From positions 1-64,000 of the forward strand of contig NZ_JBHLXE010000052.1 in assembly GCF_042432445.1 (NCBI RefSeq): a stretch of 64,000 nt of DNA. The letters are read 5' to 3'. This document shows, piece by piece, positions 57,101-64,000 of the stretch (positions within the stretch are counted from its first letter, which is position 1; each line of letters starts with the position of its first letter). The notes under the pieces were generated by a model. That model was not told the origin of the DNA. It saw nothing but the letters and a program-made list of their open reading frames with translations, and ran no database searches. This DNA comes from Thorsellia kenyensis. GTDB lineage: Bacteria; Pseudomonadota; Gammaproteobacteria; Enterobacterales; Thorselliaceae. The position numbers and the translations under genes are program-made.

Positions 57101-59630
57101 CAACTCTCTTGATTTATTAAAAATGATGTGGAAGTATTGCGCACAATTATTCAATAATTTTGAGTTTGAAATAACTTCATACATTGATTACAATTGGATT
57201 CACCAAGTACGGTCAATCAGTATAGAACCTAAAAAACATCAAGTAATTTTGTCTTCTATTGTAGATGGTACAATATTTCGAGGAGTTTCAGATGAAAAGC
57301 ATGTTTTTGAAAATTACCACTCAATGTTGTTAATTTCATTGTCTGACTCTGTAATAGAATTGAATTTCAATGAAATAGATAACCTCTTAGAAAAAAACAT
57401 AAACAGCCTTTTGCAAAAAATTAAAAATGAATCGCTCTTTTATGACTGGATAATCAACAGAGATAAAACAAAATTATTCCCTAGCACGAGAGAGTGGTTC
57501 GATTGTAATATAATCCATAACAATACAATTATGCTCAGGCGTGGCAATGAAATATTGATTAGAAAACCCTTCATTTCCACCAGATGCAAAAATAACAAAC
57601 TACCTAATTATAGTTATACAGAAAAAATTGAAAGCTATGACTCAAATGAACTATATACTGTCTCAGAAGTGATTTCCGAATTTAAATTAGATGAATTGAT
57701 ATCTTTTTTAAGCAAAGAAATTGAGATTGCTGAGAATAATGGTTTTCCTAATATATTTACCAATACAAAATTAGTAAGAAAAAATTCTCTTACGCCATTT
57801 ACTTCCGAATTATTTTTCTCTAAGTATTATTTATTTGAAGAAAATAACCATTCAGTTTCATTTGTTGAAGCATCAAAAGATAAATTCGTCGAATTAATTT
57901 TTAAAAAATACTTAGAATTTAACACCAGCAAAAATATAGATATATATGAGAAATATATTTCTAAACTCCCAGACAGTGTTGAAATTACAATATTTATAAA
58001 GCAACTTGCTGAACAATTTTCTAAATTACATGTAAGCGACGATATATATTCTAATAATATTATTAATCTATGTGTAGCGTCAGCCTTTTATTCGAGCATA
58101 AATAAAGACATTACGTCTATGCAGAAAATTGAAGAATTCCAAAAATTTTATCATATAAATTCTTCAGATGAAAACTTATATGTATATTCAATCGATATTG
58201 ATATGTCTATAAATGATTCATCACTCAATCTATTTATTGATTCAATTATTGCACCTATCAAAAAAACAAAAGAATCTGTTTATCCCAACTTAACTTTGGA
58301 TATTGACAATATCATCAATGAATATTTACAAGGATTCCAAAAAATATTAGAAAAAACTGAATTAGATACCCCTATAAGCACTGAAGAGTTTAGCTTATGT
58401 CAAATCACCATTAAACCTTTAACAGAACAATTAATTTTAAATTCATCTCAAAAATTTAGTTTCGGCAATTCCAAAATCATCAATTATCATAATAATGCAA
58501 TTGATGATTTATCGATTAATAACACATTTCATGTGAATTCTGCATCGCATATTTACCAATGTATTAAAAATGACGTTATTTACATTATTCCAATACCAAG
58601 CTACCTATCGAAAATGTACCAGTACATACAAAAAAAATTTAACAGCTTAAATTTAAAACACCCTAAAACTTATAGCATTAAAATAAATCAAACAGATTCA
58701 ATAGAATATTCTGCAGAATTTGACCAAGCAATTAATGTTATTATGCATCACAAACAAATTACCCTTGATGAATCTAAAGACATACTCAGTAGATGGCTCA
58801 ATGTATTTCCACATAAATTCAGAGAAATATTTGTGATATTGATAGCTTCGCATCAGTATATGACTAAAAGAGAAATTGATGATTTTTGCGATAAAGTTCT
58901 TCATTTAGTGAAAAATAATGTAAATGTAATGATGATTAAAAAAATTGAAGATCATAATGGCACAATTAGATGCTTTCACACTAATACAAAATTGAGTAGA
59001 AAGTTAGCATATTTAACACCAGATTCAATTGACTTAATCAAATCCGATGAATTATCATTAGCTGTTGATGTTATAATAAGTGGATCCCAAATTTGTGATG
59101 CAATGAAATTTTATTTCAGTGATGGAAATAATAATAAAAATCATTTCGATATAACTGCAGATAAGAGAGAACACTTCAAAAAGAATGCTACTTTAATCAA
59201 AAAAATTAATATATATTGTATTTTATATACTCAGCAAGGGATAGATAATATTAAAAATACATTATTGCAATTAATACCTACCCTTAACAGTAATAATATT
59301 GAAGTCGTACACGGTAAAGATGTTGGAGATAATGCTTTTTTTGGAACTACAACTTCTATAGGCAATCAGCACAAGAATAAAATATTAGATATACTTTCTA
59401 ATGAAGAGGAATGTCAGGAAATTTACAATTTATTAGCATCTCCTAACAGAAATCCTAGCAAGTTTAAAAGGCATTGTGTTTTAAATAAAACTAAATTGAA
59501 TAATATGAATTTAATAGCTAGGTATAAGTCACTACCTAAAAAAAGTTTTGAATTTTTATATTTGGGGTTAAAAACTAATGATCAACTGCACCCATTCGAT
59601 CGCATACTCGAATCAGGTGAATTCAAATGA
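54189..59630 (+). CDS. Giant primase-like/reverse transcriptase fusion protein
   Basis: This 1813-residue protein starts 8 bp after hsdR. Residues about 35-215 resemble an archaeo-eukaryotic primase of the TOTE/PrimPol kind: WICYDFD (D94, D96), HSGNRGIHIWI (136-145) and IDLFPS (D179). Residues about 470-700 are a reverse transcriptase: SSFGYRIVKGFKK, IIKTDITSFYDNI (D547), GLPQGPAYARFFAELYLAEI (608-627) and YQRYVDDIFI (YVDD 646-649). About 700-1500 is long, helical and of unknown fold. About 1510-1813 may be phosphoribosyltransferase-like (WLNVFPHKFREIF, AVDVIISGSQICDAMKFY, VHGKDVGDNAF). It recalls UG/Abi-type defence RTs with a primase domain (type 7, UG10, from memory). Very AT-rich compared with hsdR. 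Confidence 0.85.
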   Translation: MLSKISPIFNKIKVHYKILKRSNVVDLFLLLSNNIYKLFSTDQIFHAEQRNDGIYLKKSGSVSVKKILDVIKNKNSIAVYQRNINNTIKWICYDFDILKSQLNENRENAKKELFLTVTNFCEFLEQHKIPYLIEHSGNRGIHIWITFKQSIPFNVSYDLASLLLQKARLNYNSNLIAIDLFPSSNKKSANVGACVKLPLSKHKKSGYYSYFINSYKELNNIVSIDTLSPELIKTQNEILERHNSTVLEEIEQKLNLFLSREKDLNFTNRYKRIIINKLNLDELLKHWEKQPPLTKLKNKIIEGNLNNQERKLLVGILLNVYDINNTNIGKMILIQILEKQKNYNASTTNKAINNLSSYFFPSKEQIEESLKERFTRDNANLLDSIFVHVIGYNQGYFDFCKSDIEITRNAEIKYFFQNDEAQSRNIFNQLNQIIPDEYLQIVNKFIDEYPNSDISYYVHERHEKDKKRELISLDCLERITTSLIMKQMHYFLDFSNSSSSFGYRIVKGFKKGYIFEPWLYLWIQFLSQISTSIKNKSNFDFYIIKTDITSFYDNINHDILKRLLLNNSPLETIRNKINELDSVSIEKYKKLISICVDISKKTTNSEKGLPQGPAYARFFAELYLAEIDSSFDELLSDGSIILYQRYVDDIFIICRNENEAIQQLNYLNDKLNFIGLELNKVKTSIKKVKDFLPDFNEYRSQSKYSVDKISHNFLTATEEEKNFAVNEFINLMNSQFNHEDYSFIYSHLKDVELLAPFKNNQIVEIINNKIGRGSLYKNLFIYILSNEDNWPYLASTKKFTSLQSEVLTSIAISFIEEKKILNEKIKDLFSRLIDKLTPSKIVNEHLIQMNLLVGLDINEVKIPPKIILDTLSIFPHQINTHSTDYFLDYINTEINNLHDKYKFIYILYNLSKTDNITSMQLNKIASLFFSYFSNNMKNKEFDRIDNSINEGITYSIKYYYLLSLFSLSNINNSLDLLKMMWKYCAQLFNNFEFEITSYIDYNWIHQVRSISIEPKKHQVILSSIVDGTIFRGVSDEKHVFENYHSMLLISLSDSVIELNFNEIDNLLEKNINSLLQKIKNESLFYDWIINRDKTKLFPSTREWFDCNIIHNNTIMLRRGNEILIRKPFISTRCKNNKLPNYSYTEKIESYDSNELYTVSEVISEFKLDELISFLSKEIEIAENNGFPNIFTNTKLVRKNSLTPFTSELFFSKYYLFEENNHSVSFVEASKDKFVELIFKKYLEFNTSKNIDIYEKYISKLPDSVEITIFIKQLAEQFSKLHVSDDIYSNNIINLCVASAFYSSINKDITSMQKIEEFQKFYHINSSDENLYVYSIDIDMSINDSSLNLFIDSIIAPIKKTKESVYPNLTLDIDNIINEYLQGFQKILEKTELDTPISTEEFSLCQITIKPLTEQLILNSSQKFSFGNSKIINYHNNAIDDLSINNTFHVNSASHIYQCIKNDVIYIIPIPSYLSKMYQYIQKKFNSLNLKHPKTYSIKINQTDSIEYSAEFDQAINVIMHHKQITLDESKDILSRWLNVFPHKFREIFVILIASHQYMTKREIDDFCDKVLHLVKNNVNVMMIKKIEDHNGTIRCFHTNTKLSRKLAYLTPDSIDLIKSDELSLAVDVIISGSQICDAMKFYFSDGNNNKNHFDITADKREHFKKNATLIKKINIYCILYTQQGIDNIKNTLLQLIPTLNSNNIEVVHGKDVGDNAFFGTTTSIGNQHKNKILDILSNEEECQEIYNLLASPNRNPSKFKRHCVLNKTKLNNMNLIARYKSLPKKSFEFLYLGLKTNDQLHPFDRILESGEFK

Positions 59631-59701
59631 GAACTGCTTAACTACTAATTTTTCCACTTATGTCTGTTATTGCTAGACTATGCCTTGAGTACTAATGAAT
59701 G

Positions 59702-59722
59702 ATACCTATATAGGTATTTTAT
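59702..59722 (+). terminator. Possible weak terminator after the defence operon
   Basis: ATACCTATATAGGTAT is a perfect 16-nt palindrome followed by TTTTAT, 70 bp past the RT stop. The AT-rich stem makes it weak. Confidence 0.35.
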
Positions 59723-59854
59723 AAAAATAAGTTAGCCATGGTATCATGCTTAATAGGCAGATTTGAGTCTAAATATAACACTATGTAAAGCTTATTGCAG
59801 GAGGGTTTAATAAAATTTGTTTAACCGTACAAAGCCAACAGCAAGGAAAAAATT

Positions 59855-59864
59855 AATATTATGC
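59855..59864 (+). repeat. Left target-site duplication of the ISAs1-family copy
   Basis: AATATTATGC, repeated exactly at 61224-61233. Ten bases fits the family, which makes 8-10 bp duplications. Confidence 0.9.
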
Positions 59865-61223
59865 CAGGGGGGGATTAAACTTTAAGTTAATGATAAAAAA
59901 GCGAAATGATATCTGTTGACATTTAGGTATTTTCCAGATCTAATGAGTAGATAACTTTACTTAGGAAATTTCATGGAAATTACAAATCTTTTTGACAATA
60001 TTGAAGAAACAAGATCGACCATTAACCAAAAATACCCTGTCGCAGAAATTGCTTTTTTAGTCATTTCCTCTTTTATATGTGGCTATAATAATTGGCACTC
60101 GATAACTCGTTTCGGTGATGCAAATTTGGACTGGGTTAGAAAATTTTTCCCTTATGCAAATGGAATACCTACACGGCATAATATTGCTAGAATAATCAGG
60201 TTGATAAAGCCTGAATCATTGAATGAATTATTAATTAATTAGGCCAAAAGCTATCAATCTAACATGCTAGAAGAACAGCAACAATCAACTGATAATAATA
60301 ACAATAATGATGGTAGCACTCCAGAAAATACATTCGTTAATTTAAAAAGAATTATTGCTATTGACGGTAAAGATGTAAGAGGTTTACAAGCTCACACTGG
60401 TGAAGTTCTTAATGTTGTATCGGTACAAGATATCGGCCTTGGTATTACAATGAGTACCGAAATGGGCCTTGGAAAAGGTCAAGAAATTGAGATGGTAAGA
60501 AATGTTTTGAACACATTGAATTTAAAAGAATGTGTGATTACTTTAGATGCATTACACTGCCAAAGTGAAACAATTAATACCCTAGTCAAACAAAAAGCAA
60601 CAGCACTGATTCAGGTTAAAGCAAATCAAGGTAAATTGCATGAATCTATTGATGCACAATTTCAAGATCTTTGGTCACTACCTGAATCAGAGCAAGGCGC
60701 GGCAAAAGAAGAAAGTACAGAACATGGGAGAAATGAACAGCGTGATGCATACGTTTTACCGATTAAGTTAAATGATAAATTATTGAAGAAATGGCCTCAT
60801 CTTAATACAGCGATCGCAATCGTCAGAGATCGACAAGTAAAAGGTAAAATAGGAACTTATTCAACATCTTATTATGTCTGCACAAGTGAAATAACAGCAG
60901 AGGAAGCTCTTAAAATAGTTCGTCAGCACTGGGGTATAGAAAATAAGTTACACTGGGTATTAGACGTGACACTTAAAGAAGATCAGAGCGCTGTTCATGA
61001 TAGAATTGCAGCAAAAAATTTAGCTTCACTGAGAAGAGTTACACTCAATTTATTACGAGTAACCCCTCTTCTTGAAAAGAAAAAGGAAGCACCGATGACA
61101 GCAAAAATGATGAAAGCTGTATTTGATATTAATTTTAGAGAATCGGTCATATTAAATTTAGCACGAGGGTAATTTCGCATGGTTTTTACTTACAAAAGCT
61201 GACAAAAATTTAATCCCCTCCTG
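59865..61223 (+). mobile_element. ISAs1-family insertion sequence with intact ends
   Basis: The 1359-bp element is bounded by inverted ends CAGGGGGGGATTAAA (left) and TTTAATCCCCTCCTG (right), and by a 10-bp direct repeat. It inserted between the defence operon and the right attachment repeat. Its transposase has one amber codon, so it was active recently but is probably stranded unless another copy helps. Confidence 0.92.
59973..61172 (+). pseudogene. ISAs1-family transposase interrupted by one amber codon
   Basis: The frame is continuous from ATG 59973 to the stop at 61172 except for TAG at 60240-60242, codon 90. The related copy at 1350-2554 has TGG (tryptophan) there (VNWAK against IN-stop-AK), so one base change created the stop. 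The N-terminal DDE_Tnp_1-associated part (KYPVAEIAFLVISSFICGYN) and the catalytic part (IIAIDGKDVRGLQAHTGEVL, QHWGIENKLHWVLDV) are otherwise complete. Read-through or restart at 60264 could yield partial products. Confidence 0.92.
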
Positions 61224-61233
61224 AATATTATGC
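61224..61233 (+). repeat. Right target-site duplication of the ISAs1-family copy
   Basis: AATATTATGC directly after the right inverted end, matching 59855-59864. Confidence 0.9.
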
Positions 61234-61273
61234 TAAGCAACATTATTATACGAATCCGAGATTTTTAATATCT

Positions 61274-61396
61274 ATGGCAATCCAAAGGTTTAATTGTTCA
61301 GCATGCGCCTATAAGTATAATCCTCAATTGATTGAAGTTATGCTCTGTTTGATAATTTTAGTGATTGTCTTTATGCTTTTATCTGGTAAGAACTAA
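61274..61396 (+). CDS. Possible 40-residue membrane peptide
   Basis: ATG 61274 to TAA 61396 encodes 40 residues: MAIQRFNCSACAYKYNPQLI, then a hydrophobic segment VMLCLIILVIVFMLLSG and KN. An N-terminal C-x-x-C followed by one membrane helix is protein-like. The ribosome binding site is poor (GAG 12 bp upstream). It lies between the IS and the right attachment repeat, so it would be the last gene of the element. Uncertain. Confidence 0.35.
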   Translation: MAIQRFNCSACAYKYNPQLIEVMLCLIILVIVFMLLSGKN

Positions 61397-61439
61397 TTAA
61401 CACTAAGCTTTGTTTAAACATTTTCCAAGCAAATTATTT

Positions 61440-61461
61440 GTTGGTATATTTGTTGGTACAA
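61440..61461. promoter_or_regulatory. Candidate integrase arm-type sites, right end
   Basis: GTTGGTATA (61440-61448) and GTTGGTACAA (61452-61461) repeat the two motifs found beside the integrase at 30996-31042. They lie 50-70 bp inside the right attachment repeat. Confidence 0.5.
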
Positions 61462-61511
61462 CATACGCCTCTATTATTTAATACAATTAAAACAGTGAAT
61501 TACTAAAAATG

Positions 61512-61526
61512 CAAGTCCCGTCTTCG
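61512..61526 (+). other. Right attachment repeat of the integrative element
   Basis: CAAGTCCCGTCTTCG, identical to the tRNA-Leu segment 30831-30845. The bases on either side differ, so the match ends exactly there. The orientation is direct, as needed for excision. Confidence 0.88.
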
Positions 61527-61725
61527 TTATGGTATCGGAATTAACGACTTTAACGGTGATACCTTGTTCAAAAATAGTGCAATTGCCTTACCAGTAATCA
61601 TTGCCTATTTGTCCTATCCAGACTTCCAAGCATCCTTCACCACAGCTGCTCAAATTGAGCGTCCCTGCAACATGTTCAATGATCCCAGCTTGATACTCAT
61701 GAAACAACGGAACTTATCAAGATAG
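61527..61725 (+). pseudogene. Unidentified coding fragment next to the right attachment repeat
   Basis: One frame is open from the attachment repeat to TAG 61723-61725 and reads RYGIGINDFNGDTLFKNSAI, ALPVIIAYLSYPDFQASFTT, AAQIERPCNMFNDPS. It looks like real protein with GC content above its surroundings, but has no start and I cannot name it. Its end meets the truncated traL, which points to a recombination junction near 61720. Confidence 0.4.
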
Positions 61726-61930
61726 CATGTAATAGGTATCCATCAGGTCGCCCATCGCGATAACGTCGATAGACTTTTGTTATCAAAAAACCGATCACGG
61801 TTAATGTGAGAGCTTGGCCGGTTAAAATTCCAAATACTATTCCAATGAAAAGCGGTGCGACTTCATCGGCACTCCAAAATAAAAAATGTGGGGGTTCATC
61901 AATATGCTGTGGTATGTCGATCAGTTTCAT
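61697..61930 (-). pseudogene. traL: TraL, F-type conjugation pilus assembly protein, C-terminally truncated
   Basis: The minus-strand frame begins MKLIDIPQHIDEPPHFLFWS and continues DEVAPLFIGIVFGILTGQAL, then VIGFLITKVYRRYRDGRPDG YLLHA: the TraL family of F-type type IV secretion systems, a small membrane protein at the base of the pilus channel. TraL is about 90-105 residues; here the family sequence breaks off after YLLHA, and ILISSVVS is read from foreign DNA. The normal neighbours traE and traK should follow on its 3' side and are absent. AGGAGA lies upstream of the start, which is otherwise intact. Confidence 0.78.
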
Positions 61931-62117
61931 CTCTTCTCCTGTAGGGTTAAAAAGATGGAATGATGCATGAATATGAAGAGTATCGAGGCTGAGTTAAATG
62001 CATTTTTTGTGCAGATGTTTACACATGCATTAAACGAATCAGTTAGAGGCAGTCACCATCAATAACAAAATATAGGATAATCCAATACAGGTTATCCTAT
62101 GTTCATTACACAAATAG

Positions 62118-63341
62118 TTATTGTGAATTTATGGTATGTGACATTTTAATATCGCGCGGATAAGGCCATAAAGCAATTTCCGAGTCATTAATCACCAAAC
62201 ATAAATGGGTGTATTGTCGAATTTGATTTGTACTGTCGTGCATTCCACCGCGAATGCCGTTATCAGTACCTTTAACTTCGTCTAAGTATTTTTCAATCAA
62301 AGGCGGGCATATCAAGTTCGTACCATTAAGTCGAAATAGGCGGATTGCATTAACATAGATAAATTTTTCATCAACCTTAAAACCTTTTCCCCAAATGGTC
62401 TGATCAAACATGGTTGGTAAATAGTTTTCACGATTAATTTTATATTGTCTAACATCTGCTTGTACCATGCCTAGAGCAGTAAGGGCTTTAAAGTTGATTT
62501 GACGGCCTTTGCCTAGCAATAAAACAATCATCATTCCGAAAAAAAGTACAAGAAATAAACTAATCACACCTTTTTTCCATTTAATCATTCTTAAAGCAAG
62601 ATTTTCAGGATTTTCTGGATTTTCTGGATTTTCTGGATTTTCTGGATTTTCTGGATTTTCTGGATTTTCTGGATTTTCTGGATTTTCTGGATTTTCTGGA
62701 TTTTCTGGATAGTTTGATTCAAACACCATCACCGGAACAAGTGAAACGAATAAAAGAAAGAGCATAATTCCCAAAAAAAATAACATATTACAAGAATCCA
62801 CTTCTTCATTGGAGCGAGCAGCATCACTAATGTATATAAAAAATGGAAATAGAAATGTTAGATTAATGCTTACCATCAAAAAACAAAAAATCACGAAATT
62901 TTTAAATCTATCCTTTTTTATTTTTAGCTTTAAATAAAGAATAATTGCAACAACAATAGGCATAAATGCATATGCTATCCATATAAAAATTTGATACGGA
63001 TGAAATAAATAAATACTTAAAAATAGAAGTGTAGAAAAGCCTAACCAAAAAAAATAGTTGTATATTTTTTTTAAATATCCTTTTTTAACCATTGATGTAT
63101 TTATCTGAATAAAAGAATAATAAATGATACTAGGCATAAATAATATCAAACAAATTAACAAGAAAAAAATCACTGATGCAATAACAAGCCACAATAAATC
63201 GATAGGATTACTAACAATAGCCAAATAAAATAGATCTAATCTATTCAAGTGGTATAAATAATACCAGGTAAAAAATACACCTATACCTACCAACATGCTA
63301 ATAAAATATTTCATATATTTCAAAGTAATATCCTCATTCAT
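62118..63341 (-). CDS. Membrane protein with a (PEN)12 repeat loop
   Basis: This 407-residue protein has about six membrane helices in the first 210 residues, one more after the repeat (about 265-285), then a soluble C-terminal domain of about 120 residues. Between the sixth and seventh helices lie twelve Pro-Glu-Asn units, encoded by a 9-bp tandem repeat. No family recognised. The C-terminal part (MFDQTIWGKGFKVDEKFIYV; LDEVKGTDNGIRGGMHDSTN) looks folded and may be periplasmic or cytosolic. It reads in the same direction as traL and may be cargo of the conjugative remnant. Confidence 0.75.
   Translation of the reverse strand: MNEDITLKYMKYFISMLVGIGVFFTWYYLYHLNRLDLFYLAIVSNPIDLLWLVIASVIFFLLICLILFMPSIIYYSFIQINTSMVKKGYLKKIYNYFFWLGFSTLLFLSIYLFHPYQIFIWIAYAFMPIVVAIILYLKLKIKKDRFKNFVIFCFLMVSINLTFLFPFFIYISDAARSNEEVDSCNMLFFLGIMLFLLFVSLVPVMVFESNYPENPENPENPENPENPENPENPENPENPENPENPENLALRMIKWKKGVISLFLVLFFGMMIVLLLGKGRQINFKALTALGMVQADVRQYKINRENYLPTMFDQTIWGKGFKVDEKFIYVNAIRLFRLNGTNLICPPLIEKYLDEVKGTDNGIRGGMHDSTNQIRQYTHLCLVINDSEIALWPYPRDIKMSHTINSQ
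62601..62708 (-). repeat. 9-bp tandem repeat (ATTTTCTGG x 12), codes PEN repeats
   Basis: Twelve units, eleven of them identical; the first has CAGG for CTGG. Changes in number keep the frame and would lengthen or shorten an acidic, proline-rich loop. Confidence 0.97.
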
Positions 63342-63533
63342 TTAGTTGATTTATTTGCGATAAAATCTACCGCTTACGATTAGAACTTCCTTTTAATAAA
63401 AATGCTACGTATTATAATAAAACTAAATTAATTGAATTTGCTGTCAACGTTGAACTTTAATTTAGGAATAGTTATAGACGGATTTAATTCTTATTGGATA
63501 GAATGAAAACATCCCTCTACCGCTTGAATAAAC

Positions 63534-63734
63534 TCAAAAATATAGAGAGATGTTTTTTGATGTGGGATTCAGTTTCACCCGTTTTTGAAGATGCTTGATT
63601 GCAAACCCAAGTATGAGGATTGAAACCAGCATAATTGATGGAAAGAACAAGATTGGCAAAACAATTGAAGCCAGCAGACCAGACAACATTACGACACACA
63701 GCACGCCGTTCGCTTGCAAGCTGTAACGGTGCAT
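63534..63734 (-). CDS. Small two-helix membrane protein
   Basis: A 66-residue product, MHRYSLQANGVLCVVMLSGL then LASIVLPILFFPSIMLVSIL, with two adjacent hydrophobic helices and a basic tail (LQKRVKLNPTSKN). AGGGGGGA stands 9 bp before the ATG, a good binding site. A second overlapping frame at 63517-63699 has no such signal. No family recognised. It lies upstream of the PEN-repeat protein on the same strand. Confidence 0.55.
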   Translation of the reverse strand: MHRYSLQANGVLCVVMLSGLLASIVLPILFFPSIMLVSILILGFAIKHLQKRVKLNPTSKNISLYF

Positions 63735-64000
63735 GACTTGTAATCCCCCCTAAAAATAATAAGAGCTAAAAATGGGAAGTATTACATTATTACACTATAA
63801 TCAGGAAAACCCTTAGCAAATACCTATCAAAAATACAACATCCTTTTCTACCCCTTTAATTGTATTTACAGTGCTTAGAGTAAGACCATCATCTGTATTA
63901 TTTTCACCTTATACTGTTGATTGTGAATTACCTCGATTCGTTAAATGTTAAACGGAAATTTTGTGAGACGTTTCAGGAATTCTGACTAGAGATCGCCTCT
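63735..64000. other. Window end, nothing recognised
   Basis: 266 bp without an open frame of note on either strand. A promoter for the small membrane protein should lie near 63770-63800. Confidence 0.5.

Larger units (their letters stand above)
30831..61526. mobile_element. Integrative element inserted in tRNA-Leu(GAG), 30.7 kb
   Basis: It is bounded by the 15-bp direct repeat and opens with a tyrosine integrase beside the tRNA gene. Cargo: AlpA regulators, a Bet/exonuclease/CobS/CobT module, a YagK-like replication protein, an EcsC/GTPase group and a restriction-Kiwa-primase-RT defence operon. No relaxase, coupling protein or type IV secretion gene was seen, so it would need a helper or is a satellite-like or degraded ICE. 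Confidence 0.88.

Noticed and set aside
54189..59630. Group II intron or retron for the RT gene
   Set aside because: No maturase or HNH segment, no intron domain V/VI-like RNA or msr/msd-like inverted repeats beside the gene, and the primase-like domain argues for the UG/Abi class.
62509..62712. Plus-strand frame with FSG repeats
   Set aside because: It is the complement of the PEN repeat; the minus-strand frame has membrane helices and a normal gene structure.
63517..63699. 60-codon minus-strand frame overlapping the small membrane protein
   Set aside because: The overlapping frame 63534-63734 has a strong ribosome binding site and two clean helices, so this one is a shadow.

Overview
The window looks like a chromosome segment from an AT-rich gammaproteobacterium. 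The core genes (dacB, greA, yhbY, rlmE, ftsH, folP, glmM, secG, tRNA-Leu GAG) lie in the order known from Enterobacterales. Combined with the low GC and the family content, this suggests an Orbaceae-type insect symbiont (Gilliamella/Frischella relatives). That placement is inference, not a match I could test.

Left part (1-31 kb): a partial membrane protein at the edge; two decayed insertion sequences (ISAs1 and ISNCY/IS1202 types); an alpha-glucoside PTS operon (EIICB plus GH4 6-phospho-alpha-glucosidase) divergent from a GntR/UTRA regulator; two orphan TrpX-like substrate-binding proteins; rluC; a spermidine-exporter pair mdtJ-mdtI preceded by a short leader ORF with an internal hairpin; an HD plus P-loop kinase fusion; purH; dacB; greA behind a strong attenuator-like terminator; IS3 debris; yhbY; rlmE; ftsH; folP; glmM; a small unknown gene; secG; and tRNA-Leu(GAG).

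Middle part (30.83-61.53 kb): a 30.7 kb integrative element inserted into the 3' end of the tRNA-Leu gene. It is bounded by an exact 15-bp direct repeat (30831-30845 and 61512-61526), and similar candidate integrase arm sites occur at both ends. Its left half has a P4-type tyrosine integrase, two AlpA regulators and a Bet/exonuclease/CobS/DUF3150/CobT-VWA module of the kind found in SXT/R391-type ICEs. It also has an internally duplicated YagK-like replication protein and an EcsC, lipoprotein, GTPase and XRE-regulator group. No relaxase or conjugation apparatus was recognised.

Its right half is a tightly packed 13.1 kb defence operon: hsdM, hsdS, kwaA, kwaB, hsdR and an 1813-residue protein. 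The last joins an archaeo-eukaryotic-primase-like domain to a reverse transcriptase and a long C-terminal region, possibly ending in a phosphoribosyltransferase-like domain. A complete Kiwa pair therefore sits inside a type I restriction locus, with a primase-RT protein 8 bp downstream. This is the most interesting system in the window. A second ISAs1-family copy, with intact ends, a 10-bp target duplication and an amber-interrupted transposase, lies just after the operon.

Right part (61.5-64 kb): beyond the attachment repeat are an unidentified coding fragment, a truncated traL from an F-type conjugation system, a membrane protein with twelve PEN repeats and a small two-segment membrane protein. 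This suggests remains of an older conjugative element beside the tRNA island. Short perfect tandem repeats recur at four places, in promoter, stop-codon, intergenic and coding positions.
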